DNA of 64,000 nt from Lasioglossum baleicum (GCF_051020765.1 NC_134934.1:14212001-14276000), one strand, 5' to 3'; shown: positions 23,414-34,620, numbered from the stretch's first letter. Program-made: numbers and translations. Notes: a model not told the origin generated them from the letters alone.

Positions 23414-23618
23414 TTAACCCTTTGCAGTCGGAGCTATTTTAACTTGAAACTTAAACATTTCTTCCTAGTTAGAATATTTCCAGTCCCTATGATTTTTTCA
23501 ATTTTACAACATGGCTCATTCTTATACAACATGTTTAATAACGTAAACGATATTTTGAATAATGGTGCAGCAATTTTTAGGGGTGAGTCTGAGCCACCAC
23601 TCGAGTGCTAAGGGTTAA
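23414..23618 (+). mobile_element. piggyBac-like MITE family A, complete copy
   Basis: TTAA (23414-23417) is followed by CCCTTTGCAGTCGGAGC. The right end is CACTCGAGTGCTAAGGG followed by TTAA (23615-23618). Terminal repeats are short and imperfect (CCCTTWGCASTCG). The TTAA duplication and CCC start are typical of piggyBac-group elements. Other copies lie at 395 (inverted), 24470, 25486 and 28858, so this serves as the family reference. Confidence 0.8.
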
Positions 23619-23722
23619 GAATAATTTATTGATTTAACTCGTGTAATTTTTATCCCATATTATTTGATCGTTTAACTAATTTTATACTGGATTCACGACA
23701 TACGCGATGAGCGATTATTATA

Positions 23723-24389
23723 CAGGGTGGTCCACGCAACTTGCACACCTATAATAACTTCCAAAGTATGCGTTGCACGAAAAAGTTTTGTATGCAGATG
23801 TTGCATGGTCTGAAGGGATACATTGTGTAGTGTATTTATTTTTTTTACAGGTGGACGCGTAAAGGACATATGAAGGTCAACTTCATTTTTTCAAATAGAA
23901 TGTGGTATTTTTTAATACATCGATCGATGCAGCTGGACATTCGTTATAAAAAAGTACTAACCTGTATGTCGAAAAGTTAGTAGTTCAGGAGATATTTCAA
24001 TTTAAATAACTCTAAAATACCATTACTGTCGTACTAAGACGTTACACAAGTAAGTAAACACTAACGTCTTATTGTTAGTACGAGAGTAATGGTATTTTAG
24101 AGTTATTTAAATTGAAATATCTCCTGAACTAATGACTTTTCGACATACATAGGTTAGTGCTTTTTTATAACGAATGTCCAGCCGCATCGATTGATGTATT
24201 AAAAAATACCACATTCCATTTAAAAAAATGAAGGTGAACTTAATATGTCCTTTACGCGTCCATCTGTAAAATAAATAAATACACTACATAATATACCCCT
24301 TCAGACCATGCAACTTCTGTATACAAAATACTCTGTATACATATACTTTGGAAGTTATTATAGGTGTGCAAGTTGTGTGGACCACTCTG
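23723..24389. mobile_element. 667-bp near-perfect palindromic MITE
   Basis: The left end CAGGGTGGTCCACGCAACTT pairs with the right end ending GTGTGGACCACTCTG. TA flanks both ends (23721-23722, 24390-24391). Arms of about 310 bp match almost throughout, down to a loop of roughly 20 bp near 24050 between ACGTTACACAAG and AACGTCTTATTG. No coding capacity. Such sequence would fold into a long hairpin if transcribed. Confidence 0.85.
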
Positions 24390-24469
24390 TATATGTATAT
24401 GTAGTATCTTTAAAAACAACTAAGATATTTGAGGTGGCAACGTTAGGTGACTCATCCTGAATTTATGAG

Positions 24470-24615
24470 TTAACTCTTTGCAGTCGGAGCTGTTCTAACT
24501 TGAAAATTAAACATTTCTTCCTAGCTAGAATAATTCCATTGTAATGATGTTTTTCATTTTATAGATATGAAATTGATATAATACCTCATACAACACCTAA
24601 ATGTTTAGTAATTTT
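24470..24615 (+). mobile_element. piggyBac-like MITE family A, right end lost
   Basis: TTAA at 24470, then CTCTTTGCAGTCGGAGC and the family body through ATACCTCATACAAC to TGTTTAGTAATTTT, where similarity stops. The sequence before it (24395-24460) resembles the end at 56861 (TTTGAGGT, then GGTGACTCA). Confidence 0.7.
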
Positions 24616-25485
24616 TTGGGAGGATTTTTTAAAAACTGAACGCATTCGTTACCCGCGTCGTACATTTGCAACGACAACGATTTCCACTTAACTGAAACAC
24701 CTTTCGAGCAACGAAATCGGAGCACAGGCGTTTTGAGTTGTTTCTGGAATTTGTTGCGGCGCCTTGTAGCTCTGTAATGTTCTATAACAAACGAGAAATG
24801 CGGCACAAAAGGATAGAGTAAAAGGGGATATATCCTCGACGAAGGATCAAACAACGTCCACGGCGGAGTTGAGCGGAAACGGACGCTCGTTAGATTTTTT
24901 GCGTGGATTCTCGCGAGCCGGGACGTTTAGCGAGAACGGAGACGTCCTCTAACGAACCGGAGAACACGTTCATCTCGGACGTTCGTGGACAATGGACGAA
25001 ACAGTCCAGAATGCGTTCTCTTTAGTCTTTACGGCGATGCGAGCGAATTAGAGAGTCGCGCGCAAACAACCCCCCTTGTTGGTGCGAAAGCGCTCGAGGG
25101 ATGGGAAACGCAAACCCCTCGCATCGAATCGGATGCCGTTCGAATGACTACGACATGGAACAAAGTTACTGCGAATCAAAGGGCCGTAAAAATCAAAAAC
25201 TGTTCTGGAAATTCGAGTCGCAGACGATTTTCGCAAATCAGGAACGAATGGGAAACATGAGGGCTCGTTTGGAGCCTTCTTGTTGCTTTAGTAGGGGAGG
25301 AGAGAGCGAGATTGCTGTAATAGCAGAAAAGTAATGGGACTCTGTTACCTTTTATTTCATGGCCCTTTTACTTCAGGTTATTTTCATAAATAATAGAAGA
25401 AAAGTGAGATAAGATGTTTCTTTGTTCTTTGAAATTGCTTGAACTATTTTGCAAAGATGCGAATAATTTTACTGGTATCGTTGGT
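24616..25485. other. Unique CpG-containing sequence
   Basis: Includes a CpG-rich part (about 24840-25260) with short open frames on both strands. No domain or repeat recognised. Confidence 0.35.
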
Positions 25486-25552
25486 TTAACCCTTTGCACT
25501 CTGCGCTATTTTAATTGGAAAATTAAACATTTCTTCCTAGCTAGAATAATTC

Positions 25553-26064
25553 CTAGTTAGAATAAAAAATAAACATTTTTACCTGATTTGCAACAGACTG
25601 GAGTGAAGTGGAGTAATTTGTCAGGAGAAAATTTGGAAAAACTCATTTTTGTCACATTAAATGTTGATTGTAGCAATTAATTTTATGAATAAAAAATTTA
25701 TGAAATAAATTGATTGTCTACCATTCGAAAATTATACTATTTAATAATATCTATTACAAATTTCCTTCATCAATAACTGTTATGAGCGATCGAAATTTTC
25801 TCCCATTGATAATTGTTATAAATGAACGCAATGAATTTCTCTCAACGATAACAGTTACCAACAAGAGAAAAAATTTTCGGTTACTTATAATCCTTATTCG
25901 TAACCGATACGATTTTAGTCGATTAAATACTTGTTATTCGATGACTTTTTTTCTTCTTGGTTATAACAGTTAGGGCCCCTGGTATTTTTAAATTCTTCTA
26001 ATGTTTTACTATTTTAAATTACGCCTACTCATTTTCGCCATAAATGCATAAAATCCGCTGTCTA
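25553..26064. mobile_element. GCGGATC MITE inside a piggyBac-like MITE
   Basis: The left part matches the family body (AATAAACATTTTTACC, GCAACAGACTGGAGTGAA; compare 37210-37260). The right part matches the other end (AATTCTTCTAATGTTTTACT, GCATAAAATCCGCTGTCTA). The two halves are separated by the 39-bp repeat block at about 25600-25980. Confidence 0.65.
25600..25980 (+). repeat. Dispersed 39-bp repeat block, copy 1
   Basis: Contains tandem units of about 39 bp built on GATAACTGTTATGAGCGATC plus GAAATKAATTTCTCTC. The block matches 49535-49865 (inverted) and 49970-50230 (direct), including flank around AATTGATTGTCTACCATTCG. The frame from 25710 stays open for 87 codons and shows 13-residue repeats such as SITVMSDRNFLPL. 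No known domain. It is probably the core of a mobile element that inserted into the GCGGATC MITE. Confidence 0.65.
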
Positions 26065-26191
26065 TGTATGATTTTTCTCATTTTATGAATATGAAATTGA
26101 TATAATACCTCGTACAATACAGAAATGTTTAGTAATTGATTAGACACCAACATGTTTAATAACTGAGTTACCACTCGAGTACTAAGATTAA

Positions 26192-27222
26192 CATTGCAGG
26201 CTAATTCGCGAGCACATTAGCCATTCGACCTGGCTATTAGGCGAAATGGTTCGCAGATTGCAATAAGATGGTTCGATCGATTTAATGAGTATAATCATGG
26301 CATGTGAATAGACCGACTGCAGGAATCTCGTTGAATGTAAATCCTCGCCGGTATTCAGCTTAACATTTCTTCCTGTGAAAACGTTTTCCTGTAACTCGTG
26401 TAACGCGTTTAACAAAATCTCTCTTGTCCGAGCTCACCTGCTAGATTTTTTTACATAATTCCACCGGATTGTGAAGTTACATTAACCGTGAAACGCATAA
26501 ATTATAAAGCGAGTCATCAGAAGGTGAAACGACAGTGCACCATTCTGCTGCACATAATATCAGAATAAAATGGAGATGGCAAATTTCTTTAGAGAACGCG
26601 GAGCTCTCTTCCTGTACAAACGGGTGGAATTAATGAAAAGGTTCTCTGTGTATTTCAACTTTCCGTCCGCTAATTTATGTCCAATTCTTCCGTTAGCGAC
26701 GTTGAAAATCGCGTTTCATTGAAAGTTTTTACGATATCATCGTGCGCTTTGATGGTGTACATCAAAGAAAATCGGGCTTGTGCGTTACTACGCAAACCTC
26801 GCGGTCGATGGTACTCTGTTAAGACGGCTCGTGGCTATACATTCTCGTTAATCATTTATGATCGAGTTAATCCACGCGCTCGGTTATTCCTTTTCGAGGT
26901 CTCCGCTGTCGAGCGCGGCTAAAGGGAAATTTCATGACCGCGATTTAAAGCGCCAGTCAACGCGGGACACGCCTAACGTGGCTTTAATCGCTTCATTTTT
27001 TCCACCGACTGCAGTGTCGTCTCCTTCTTCCTTTCACCCTTCGCGTTATGCTGCGTTTCCACTTCACGGCGATTGTGCTCGCGAAATCAATTCTCTCGTA
27101 AACGAAGCGTCAACTGAAAAATCTCATTCGTTCTTCTTCACTTGTCTTTGCAAGTAGAAGTCCAGTCTGTACAGCAAATCACAATATTTGTGCTACCTTT
27201 TTGCAGACCCTCGTTATATGTA
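26192..27222. other. Unique sequence
   Basis: No repeat or gene recognised. Short open frames only, the largest about 100 codons at 26858-27157. Confidence 0.35.
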
Positions 27223-27625
27223 CAGGGTGTCTCAGCTGAAGGAGGCCACCTAAATATCTCCTTAATTTCAATTTAAATGGTATCGACGGAGCAATATCAT
27301 AGAAGAACAATTTCTTTCGTCCGGTTATTTTTTCATAGTTTTTTTCAAGGTAATCGTTATTTTTTAATCGTGAAAACTTTTTTTTATTCCATCTTATAGC
27401 GACTGAAAAAATACATTTGAATATGCTTAAGTCATTAACAAGATGGAATAATAAAAAATAAGTTTTCTCGATAAATAATAACGGTGACCTTGAAAAAACT
27501 ATGGAAAAAAATAACCGGACCAGAAAAATTGTTCTTCTATGATATTCCTCCTTTGATACCATTTAAATTATGCCATTAAAAATAAAGGAGATATTTAAGT
27601 GGCCTCCTTCAGCTGAGACACCCTG
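27223..27625. mobile_element. Foldback MITE, 403 bp, ACAGGG-type
   Basis: The left end CAGGGTGTCTCAGCTGAAGG and the right end CCTTCAGCTGAGACACCCTG are exact complements. TA flanks both ends (27221-27222, 27626-27627). Arms of about 190 bp continue with minor mismatches through ATAGAAGAACAATTT and TTTTTTCAAGG. A 127-codon frame crossing it is an artefact. Confidence 0.85.
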
Positions 27626-28857
27626 TATAGTAACTTCGTTTTTCGTGCAGAAATGGCATTGCTTCCATTTGTTATTAATAGACTGCTGATCTATATACAA
27701 AATAAAAAAAGTTTACATTGATTGCAAGATTTAGGAGCCGAATGAACATTTGTTTCTTCTTTTAGTTGTCTTAGTAAGCTGAAGCTAATACAACGATGAT
27801 CTTAAATCTTTTTAATATGTCTACAGTATCATAGAAGAGATCATAGAAGAAAATGTCATAGAACTTCAAAAATTGGCTTTCATGTTCGCTCGAGAAAACG
27901 AAATGACTTTCCGAACGAGTTAATATTTTATAGGAGCGCTCTCTCTTCAAAGTTGCTCTGAAATGTAACATACACAGAATGTTGCATTGTACGATAGGAA
28001 GTGGCACTAGAGAGGAACAATCGGAGGAAACAGTGAATCGTGCACGCACCTTAACGCAGTTCCACTCGACTGCCGGCCAGAGCGTAATAATACCTCTTTC
28101 TCCATGTTCTTCGAATTTTCGCGGCGCGTTATTAAGCGCGACGAAACGCCTTGGGATGGGAGCGAGAACATCGGCAAGCGGAGCAGTAACTCTCCTCCGA
28201 AATTCGCGGGCCCGCGCGATGAAAGTAAACGTTGAAAATATATTATACATCTGTGTTTGCGCTTGGAACAGCAGGGGCGAGCCTGAAGAGGAAACCAGAG
28301 AGGGAGAGAGGGTACAGGGTAATGCAACTGCGGGGGAGGGAGAGGTTCGTGGAGTCGGCTATTATGGAAATTTTAATGCAATACCGGCTCGGCTTCACTC
28401 CATTCCCCGTAACCGCCTTACATCCGCCATTCCGTGGCCGCTCCTCCCAAACGCTTATAAAACTATACTCCCTTTATTCTCCCACTGGCGCATCCTATTC
28501 TTTTTTTCGATACTGGCACGCGCGACCCACACTATTCCCGCGATTATCGCGCTTTCCGACTGCTTTCTCAGAATGGAATGATTCTATCTCTCTCTAACGT
28601 CTTTTCTTTGTACTGTTTCCCTTAGCGTCCCTCCTCTAGTTCCGCTGAGTTTTCGGATCTAGCTGGTCCCGCAACCTCCTGTGTCTTTTCGAGAACCAAT
28701 TCATTCCATTATGAAGACAATACTGCATTTTTAGTATTTTAACATATTATACCTACTATCTATTTACATACATAGCTGGAGATTCTTTAATAGATCCTTC
28801 AACAGTAATAGAAACTTGAGGCACAAATCAACAACTCGCCCTCAATAACGTAATCTA
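27626..28857. other. Mostly unique; one MITE fragment
   Basis: 27679-27725 holds a degenerate GCGGATC-family end (AGACTGCTGATCTATATAC). 27980-28600 is CpG-rich and contains overlapping frames on both strands (longest 200 codons at 27979-28581) without recognisable domains. Confidence 0.35.
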
Positions 28858-29797
28858 AAACTTCGCAGTCGGCGCTATTTAAACTTGAAAATTAAACATC
28901 TTTTCCGGCCTAAAATAATTCCATTCTATTTGATTTTTTTCATTTTATGGATATGAAATTGATAGAATACCTCGTACAATACTTAGGTGTGTAGTAATTA
29001 ATTAGATACCAACATATTTAATAATGTAAACCAGTGAAGAGGAACCCGCGGACTGTAGTCGGCCAAAAGTGGAAACCTAAAAGGCCGCTATTAGACTAGG
29101 CCACTGGTGGCGCAACTTATACTACGCGCGGGCCCCGTCGAACGCAATATTAAATATTTTGTTGCGTCGCCAGCTTTAATTTGTTTTTATGCTACGGTCT
29201 TCTAGTGCCTCTCCAACGCATTTATTGCTTTAAGATCCACGTACGGCTGGAAAGTGTCAGCGGATTTTTGGTTTGGTGGCATTTTTAAATTCGCTTGTAG
29301 TTAATCCGCCATGACCTTGCGTAACTGTCATTGCAAATTACTAAATTTTAAAGAGTGTTCACTTTCATAATGTCTCTTTCAATATTATTACTTTAGCGTT
29401 CAATGTTATTTAATATTTTCAATGTTATTTAATGTAAATATTTCTTCAACACAGATATTTCTTCACTGCATATCAACCAAACAGCACTTTTACTCATACA
29501 ACCAAAAAAGATATTCGTATGTTCAACTATCGATAAACTGCCGACGTTTATCTTCAATTTTGCATTTTTACGACAAGCTCATGACAAAATACGAAAATAG
29601 TAAATCGTTATACGAAGAATGTGTTTTCTGGCGAAGTTCAGCGAAGACTGCCGAATACTAGAAAAATAGCCGGCAGGTAATAACAATGAACCGAAAATTG
29701 TGGACGAAGGCGTAGCCGCGCAACATCGGATCTCGGCGGGCCGCGGGTTGCTCATCACTGATGTAAACTGTAAACGATTATCGTGTAAAAGAGATCT
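28858..29797 (+). mobile_element. piggyBac-like MITE family A split by a hAT-like element
   Basis: Begins around AACTTCGCAGTCGGCGC (TTAA not preserved) and follows the family through CTCGTACAATACTTAGG and ACCAACATATTTAATAATGT, where it is interrupted by 29032-29760. After the second target duplication only about 30 bp of family-like sequence remains before the next element at 29798. Confidence 0.7.
29032..29760. mobile_element. hAT-like non-autonomous element, 729 bp
   Basis: The left end CAGTGAAGAGGAACCCGCGG and the right end, read inward, CAGTGATGAGCAACCCGCGG form terminal inverted repeats. The 8-bp duplication ATGTAAAC lies at 29024-29031 and 29761-29768. Eight-bp duplications and CAG-type ends are hAT hallmarks. 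Interior frames (longest 79 codons) show no transposase. Confidence 0.9.
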
Positions 29798-30023
29798 TTA
29801 ACCCTTCGCTGCATAGTGTATCATATTTGATACGGTTAACAAATGTGGTATACAGGTATAGTAAACTAAGAATGTATTTTTTTATATTCTACACATTTTA
29901 TCTCATTTGATAAAATGTTGTTTTAATTTTTTTAAATATTTTTCCCTTAAATAAAACACGAAAACTGACCTTCTTTCAACTTTTTCATCCCAATTAAAAA
30001 AAAATCATGCAGTGAACGGTTAA
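29798..30023. mobile_element. TTAA-flanked MITE family B, 226 bp
   Basis: TTAA then CCCTTCGCTGCATAGTG on the left. Right end ATGCAGTGAACGG then TTAA. Terminal repeat CCSTTCRCTGC. piggyBac-like by TTAA and CC start. Directly abuts the family A relic. Confidence 0.75.
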
Positions 30024-30186
30024 GCTTGCTTTTGCTGCAGCGTAATTATTGAAAAGTCTATTAATGGATATTGTACTATGTTAGGGTTGTTGCTGTAATC
30101 TGTTGGTGATTTAGACTCTGATATTTTCCATAACCATGTTCAAAAATTCAAGAAAATAAATGATAAATTATGAAAGTGTATCGTGT

Positions 30187-30453
30187 TTAACCCTTTTAGT
30201 GCCGGAGGCCGATATATCGGCTCTTGCTCCACTGGCGAGAAGTGCCAGAGCCGATAAAAAAACTAGTGTCATTGTTTTGTTCTCTATTTTTTTTTGTATT
30301 TTATTTTTTTTTCTCTTTTTCTTTTTGAATCATGTAAATATTGTTTCTTGTTTGGTTTTTACGAGCATTTTCCCAAACCCTAGTAAAACCATGAAATTCG
30401 GCCGGTTTATCTCGCATAGGCACCTCATTTTCGCCTGGCACTAAAACGGTTAA
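30187..30453. mobile_element. TTAA-flanked MITE family C, 267 bp
   Basis: TTAA-CCCTTTTAGTGCCGGAGGC at the left and CTGGCACTAAAACGG-TTAA at the right; CCSTTTTAGTGCC terminal repeats of 13 bp with one mismatch. Also an internal GATATATCGGCTCT segment and its approximate complement (AGAGCCGATAAA) near 30245. Confidence 0.8.
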
Positions 30454-31639
30454 TAATTTGATTGTGTATAACCAATTTTAAAATATTCTTAGAGCCGGTA
30501 TGATTTACTAATAATGTAAGATAAAGTAAATGAAGACCGCAAAGTAAGTCGCACCGGATATCTGTCATGGAGAAGAGGTCCGCGAGCAAGGTGAAACCGG
30601 TGGCGGCGCGTAACATCCAGCAAACGTAGAAGGGAATAGCCGTGTCAAGCGAACGTTCGGCGAAACACGACGCACGTATCCCTACGTGCGGCGCTTCTCC
30701 ATTCGGAACAGTGCCCTGACAAATATCACCGATATCAGAAGGGAAAGCGTACATGACGTAAACAAGATTCGTGCCCGGCGTACGAACTTGGACAGAGGCG
30801 AGCGACCGTTCCGAACGACTTCGACTTTTTGCTGGTCGATTTGCTCGCGGGAAACGAGGTACACCCGCGATTCTAGATTTCCGCGAGCCTTCCATAGAAC
30901 TCGCCCCCCCCCCCCGAAAGTTCTTCTGGGAATCAAATCTGAACGAAGGATTCGCGAGTTCGATCGGAGAGGAAGCGCAATAACCGACGCTTTATCGCTG
31001 TGTCCGTAGTTACAGGTCACTCGGCGTTTTACGAGTGACGCTAGCGTCGCGACGCTGAAAATTATTGGCGTTTTCTTGACTCGCCTCGCTTTGCCTCGCT
31101 TCGCCTCGCGTTATCCCGGACATCCGGAGATTCCCGATAAGCAGAGCCCTCGATAAGCTTTCGAACGCGCGCGTCGGGAATTACCTCCGTCGAACGGTCG
31201 ATAAGCGTCTGCCGCGGCGATTCTACGCCGAAAAGCAAAATCCCCAAAGCCTTTCCATTCTGGTGTCGACCCACCCTTTACGAACCTCCTTCGATCCGGA
31301 AGCGGATCTCTCGGTTTCGATCCATGCCTTGATCTTGATCTCGTTGTTTGCGCGCGCACACACCGCCGATGATTTTTGCGAAACGTTGGAACGACATTCT
31401 GACGTTGCTGAATACACTGGGAAGTTTTAATCTTGTCTATGGACGGGGAATTATTTTGCAAGCATTTTAGAACGTTCACAAGGATGTGAAGCTCACAATC
31501 TCGCAGTTTACCTAAAGATACTAATTTTGTATTAGGTATGCAAAGAAGTTCTTTCCCTTTTTCTTTCTACGATCAGAACTTCTGACTGAATTCGAATTAC
31601 TTCCCGATTGTGATGCCATCTGAAAGAGCGTTCTTTTAG
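30454..31639. other. Unique CpG-rich sequence
   Basis: CpG-rich with GCCTCGCTTCGCCTCGC short repeats near 31085. Open frames of 100-156 codons on both strands at 30425-31479 mutually overlap and lack domains. A run of 11 C lies near 30905. Confidence 0.35.
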
Positions 31640-31990
31640 CTTTAAGAAGAGTCGTAATGAGCGTTCTAAGAGTTTCCAGTCCTATGCAACAATTTCAAAG
31701 AATATGGCGTGCGAGAAGATGGAAATATGCGTTGGGATGGATAGTCCTGCCACATGCGGCATACTCTCTCGACCAGGTCCCGTCAGATTATCATCTTTTT
31801 CGGAGTCTGCAACACCACTTGTTGGGAGAGCACTTCAGCTCAGAAGAAGATATCCGAAAATGTATTGATGATTTCAAAACCAGCAAGCAGCCGTCATTCT
31901 TCAAGAATGGAATTTATAATTTACCCACCAGATGGGAAAGGTTATAGAGAATGAGGGTGATTACTTTGGGCCGTAATCTTGTGCCTGATT
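31640..31990 (+). pseudogene. mariner transposase C-terminal relic
   Basis: The frame from 31657 contains WIVLPHAAYSLDQVPSDYHL, followed by FRSLQHHLLGEHFSSEEDI, RKCIDDFKTSKQPSFFKNGI and YNLPTRWER, the typical C-terminal 80 residues of a mariner transposase. The catalytic SPD is SLD here, keeping the aspartate. After a frameshift, VIENEGDYF is readable at about 31945-31970. The N-terminal two-thirds is absent and no terminal repeat is obvious, so it is a fragment of a different mariner from the one at 15 kb. Confidence 0.85.
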
Positions 31991-32056
31991 TATGTAATAC
32001 AATTTTAAATTTGGAAAAATAGGGGAAAGAACTTATTTACACAACTGGTACATTGC

Positions 32057-32272
32057 TTAACCCCTAACCGTAACATTTTCTTAACAGTTAGAGTGATTGA
32101 AACGTCTTTATCCTCAAAGACGTCGTAGAAGAGATAAGAAAATTTATATTCTTGTATGGCTACATTTATTTTAATGCTTACGTATTCATTAGCGGACGAA
32201 TCAAATTTGATTTCATCGAAAAAGAAAATCTTAATGACGAGTCTGACTCGGTAAAATACAGCAAGGGGTTAA
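32057..32272. mobile_element. TTAA-flanked MITE family D, 216 bp
   Basis: TTAA-CCCCTAACCGTAACATT at the left; ACAGCAAGGGG-TTAA at the right. Ends share only CCCCT and weak further similarity, so the call depends mainly on size, TTAA and analogy with neighbouring elements. Confidence 0.5.
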
Positions 32273-33190
32273 CATTCAGAGAATCCATGTCTCTCTTCAG
32301 CTAAATCGCTTCAAGATCTCGCTAGAAGAAAGTGCAGATTGCCGACAAACTAACGTTAATGGGATTCTGTGAACCGAACGCTTTCTTTTCAATTTCGTGG
32401 ACGATCGACACTCTCGCGACAACGAGACAAGCTCGTGCAGCGAATTCCAGCAACAAATCGAACGCGGTTTCCCTTCCACGCCGTTGACTTTTACAGATTC
32501 AGTCTCGACCGAACATCTTCCCGGTTACGACGTCCATTTAATACGTTTTACGGCCTCGTAGGTGTCTCCGTTCGTGTAGGAAACGAACCAAACGAGAGGT
32601 CTCCGCCGATTTCAATATCCTCGGCGATATATTATATGTATATGTTTCGGCTGGAGTGCATTCGCTGCACCGTGCAAGACGTATTTCTAGATATATGCGC
32701 TCGCAGAGATGCTCGACAATCTCTTATTCGATGATATTTGGAGTTGCTCGTAGCATGTGTCGCTTTCGAGGTTTCGGAAAGTTAATGAAGTCAAGAATTT
32801 CAGTATTCCACACATTAGGTCGTTCGGAAAGTAATTTCGTCTTTCGACTTCATTTCCTGCCTTGTGGCGCTTTCTAACCTTCCAAACATTTTTCTTTTCA
32901 TAGCATTAAATATGCAAAATCAATGTCCACGTTTCCATCACCTTTTGCTTTTTTATTACCGCAAGAGTAACAATGTAGTGCACGAATGCAAAAGTTGTGT
33001 GCTGTTTATGAAGAGGATGTACCATCGGATTACCATTTTCTCCAGTTTCTTCAACATTTCTCTTATGCGATGTAAACCCCATTTAAAAGAAAGTGAAAAG
33101 ACATATGACTCAATTTTTTGCTAATGAAAAGCCGAGCATCAAACTCCACCGCACTATGAAAGCATCAGAATCCGATGTTCTATGAAAGCG
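32273..33190. other. Unique sequence with a mariner-like end
   Basis: TAGGTCGTTCGGAAAGTAAT at 32817 resembles mariner termini at 45637. A following stretch (about 32840-32880) resembles 53365-53415 (TCATTTCCTRCCT, GCGCTTTCTAAC). No protein recognised. Confidence 0.35.
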
Positions 33191-33194
33191 GTAA

Positions 33195-33320
33195 AGTGAA
33201 ACGACTTATAAAATCGGCAAATTGAGAAGCATTACGAAATTCGAATGACATATAAAATCGGCAAATTGAGAGGCATTGCGGAGGCGGCAAATTCAAACGA
33301 CACATAAACTGGGACACGTT
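33195..33320 (+). repeat. Irregular 44-52 bp tandem repeat
   Basis: Units begin ACGACTTATAAAATCGGC at 33201, ATGACATATAAAATCGGC at 33245 and ACGACACATAAACTGGG at 33297, each followed by AAATTGAGARGCATT. An inverted relative lies at 39880-39960. Function unknown. Confidence 0.6.
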
Positions 33321-34207
33321 ATGAAGCCGCGGGATTCAACGGCGATATGAAATATTTGGGAAACAACAGCGCGGCGGCGTATCTCTGTCGGAGCAGAATG
33401 CCTCCATATCGAAATGCTATTGGAGGAAGCTTCCGGTTGTGCTTGCCGCAGGAATCATCGCAGCCGGGGCGAGTACATTAGTCGCCGGTGGTCGTAAAAC
33501 GCGACATCGACGAACCGTCGTTCACGAGCGGATAGCTCGGCCACTAGTGCAGCTCTTCAGCGCAGTGATTCGCGATTCGCGGTTATGGTTGAGGTCGGTA
33601 GACGGTCGAAATGTGTCGTAACACCAGCGATGCCTCAAATTCTTAATGCCCGGCGCGTCTATCGTAAACAGAGAGTTCGAGAGTTCGAGGGAGATAGAGA
33701 AAAAGGGGCTTGGATTTACCGGATGAAAGGAAACGGATCTCGCGACACCGGGGCGAGAACTTTGGATCGTCCTGTTCGAACGGCACCGTTTCCCAGGGAA
33801 ACGGAGATTGCTATTTCGACCAGGACGAAAAGTTGCGCGAGTTCCATGCCGGTTTTTCATCCGGCAGAAAGACCGATTTGCTCTCTCGGCTCGACGCCCC
33901 TCGCCGAGCAAATTTCGCGAGGTTCTTTCCGCTCGAAACTACCCTCGTCCACTCTCCGCTCCGTTCGTTCCGCTCGAAAGCGGACCCGTTGCACGTTCCC
34001 CGAAAATCTGGTCCGCAACAGAATCCTACTTTCAAAGTTGGAAGCGGAACCGTCGCGAACCAGTTCGTTGCGAACCGGCCCCAAGATATAGAGCCTAGAG
34101 CGAAATTGTACACTGCGACCGAAAATCGCAGGTTGGAATTTGTTGCGAACGTGACGGTGCAGTTAGCGTAGACCTACTGCTGGCTTCTGTGTAAATTTTA
34201 TAGGGTA
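33321..34207. other. Unique CpG-rich sequence
   Basis: Strongly CpG-rich from about 33430 to 34160. Up to six overlapping open frames (75-168 codons) on both strands, none with a domain. This is the pattern expected from high CpG and low stop-codon density. Confidence 0.4.
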
Positions 34208-34620
34208 TTAAGGGGGTAGTCTCTGTTGGAGTGACATAAGAGTCACACATACTTCATGCGTTTGTTTGCGTATGATCTGATGCGTGCGCAGCAGAAGCGG
34301 GCCGCTTCCCCGCGACTGTTCGATTATGTTTTATTTCATGCGATTCTATTCTTTTTATATTACCTTCTTCTGATGGCTCACTCGCCTTTTGTCCGTGCAG
34401 TGTGCAACATCACGACTCTTATATTAAACTACACAATTTACGCGTGTCTTTTTTATTTTGGAGTAACCCCAGTTCTCAACAGTCTCGTTTCCAGGATTGC
34501 AAGGGTGCGGGATGGGATTTTCCAGTAGTCAAAAGCGCTAGATAAATGATCAATCTAGGCCGCGGTCGCCTTCAAAAGTCTTATTTTTACGATTACCAGG
34601 CGTAATTTGCATTATTCGTG
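34208..34620. mobile_element. Dispersed repeat starting TTAAGGGGGTAGTC, long copy
   Basis: Starts TTAAGGGGGTAGTC and ends through AGTAGTCAAAAGCGCTAG, TCTAGGCCGC and AGGCGTAATTTGCATTATT. The copy at 39712-39846 shares both parts but lacks about 275 bp of interior. An internal 90-codon frame (34256-34528) with hydrophobic stretches is unrecognised. Element class unknown. Confidence 0.6.

Larger units (their letters stand above)
25486..26191 (+). mobile_element. piggyBac-like MITE family A carrying nested insertions
   Basis: The left end (TTAA 25486, CCCTTTGCACTCTGCGC) runs to AGAATAATTCC near 25552. The family resumes at 26065 (GATTTTTCTCATTTTATGAA) and ends CACTCGAGTACTAAGA followed by TTAA (26188-26191). 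The intervening 512 bp is a GCGGATC MITE that itself carries another insert. Without the insertion the element is about 200 bp, matching the complete copy at 23414. Confidence 0.75.

Noticed and set aside
27979..28581. 200-codon plus-strand frame
   Set aside because: Overlaps 159- and 106-codon minus frames in the same CpG-rich block; no recognisable motif.
33585..34091. 168-codon frame in a CpG-rich block
   Set aside because: Six overlapping open frames on both strands here show that openness reflects composition.
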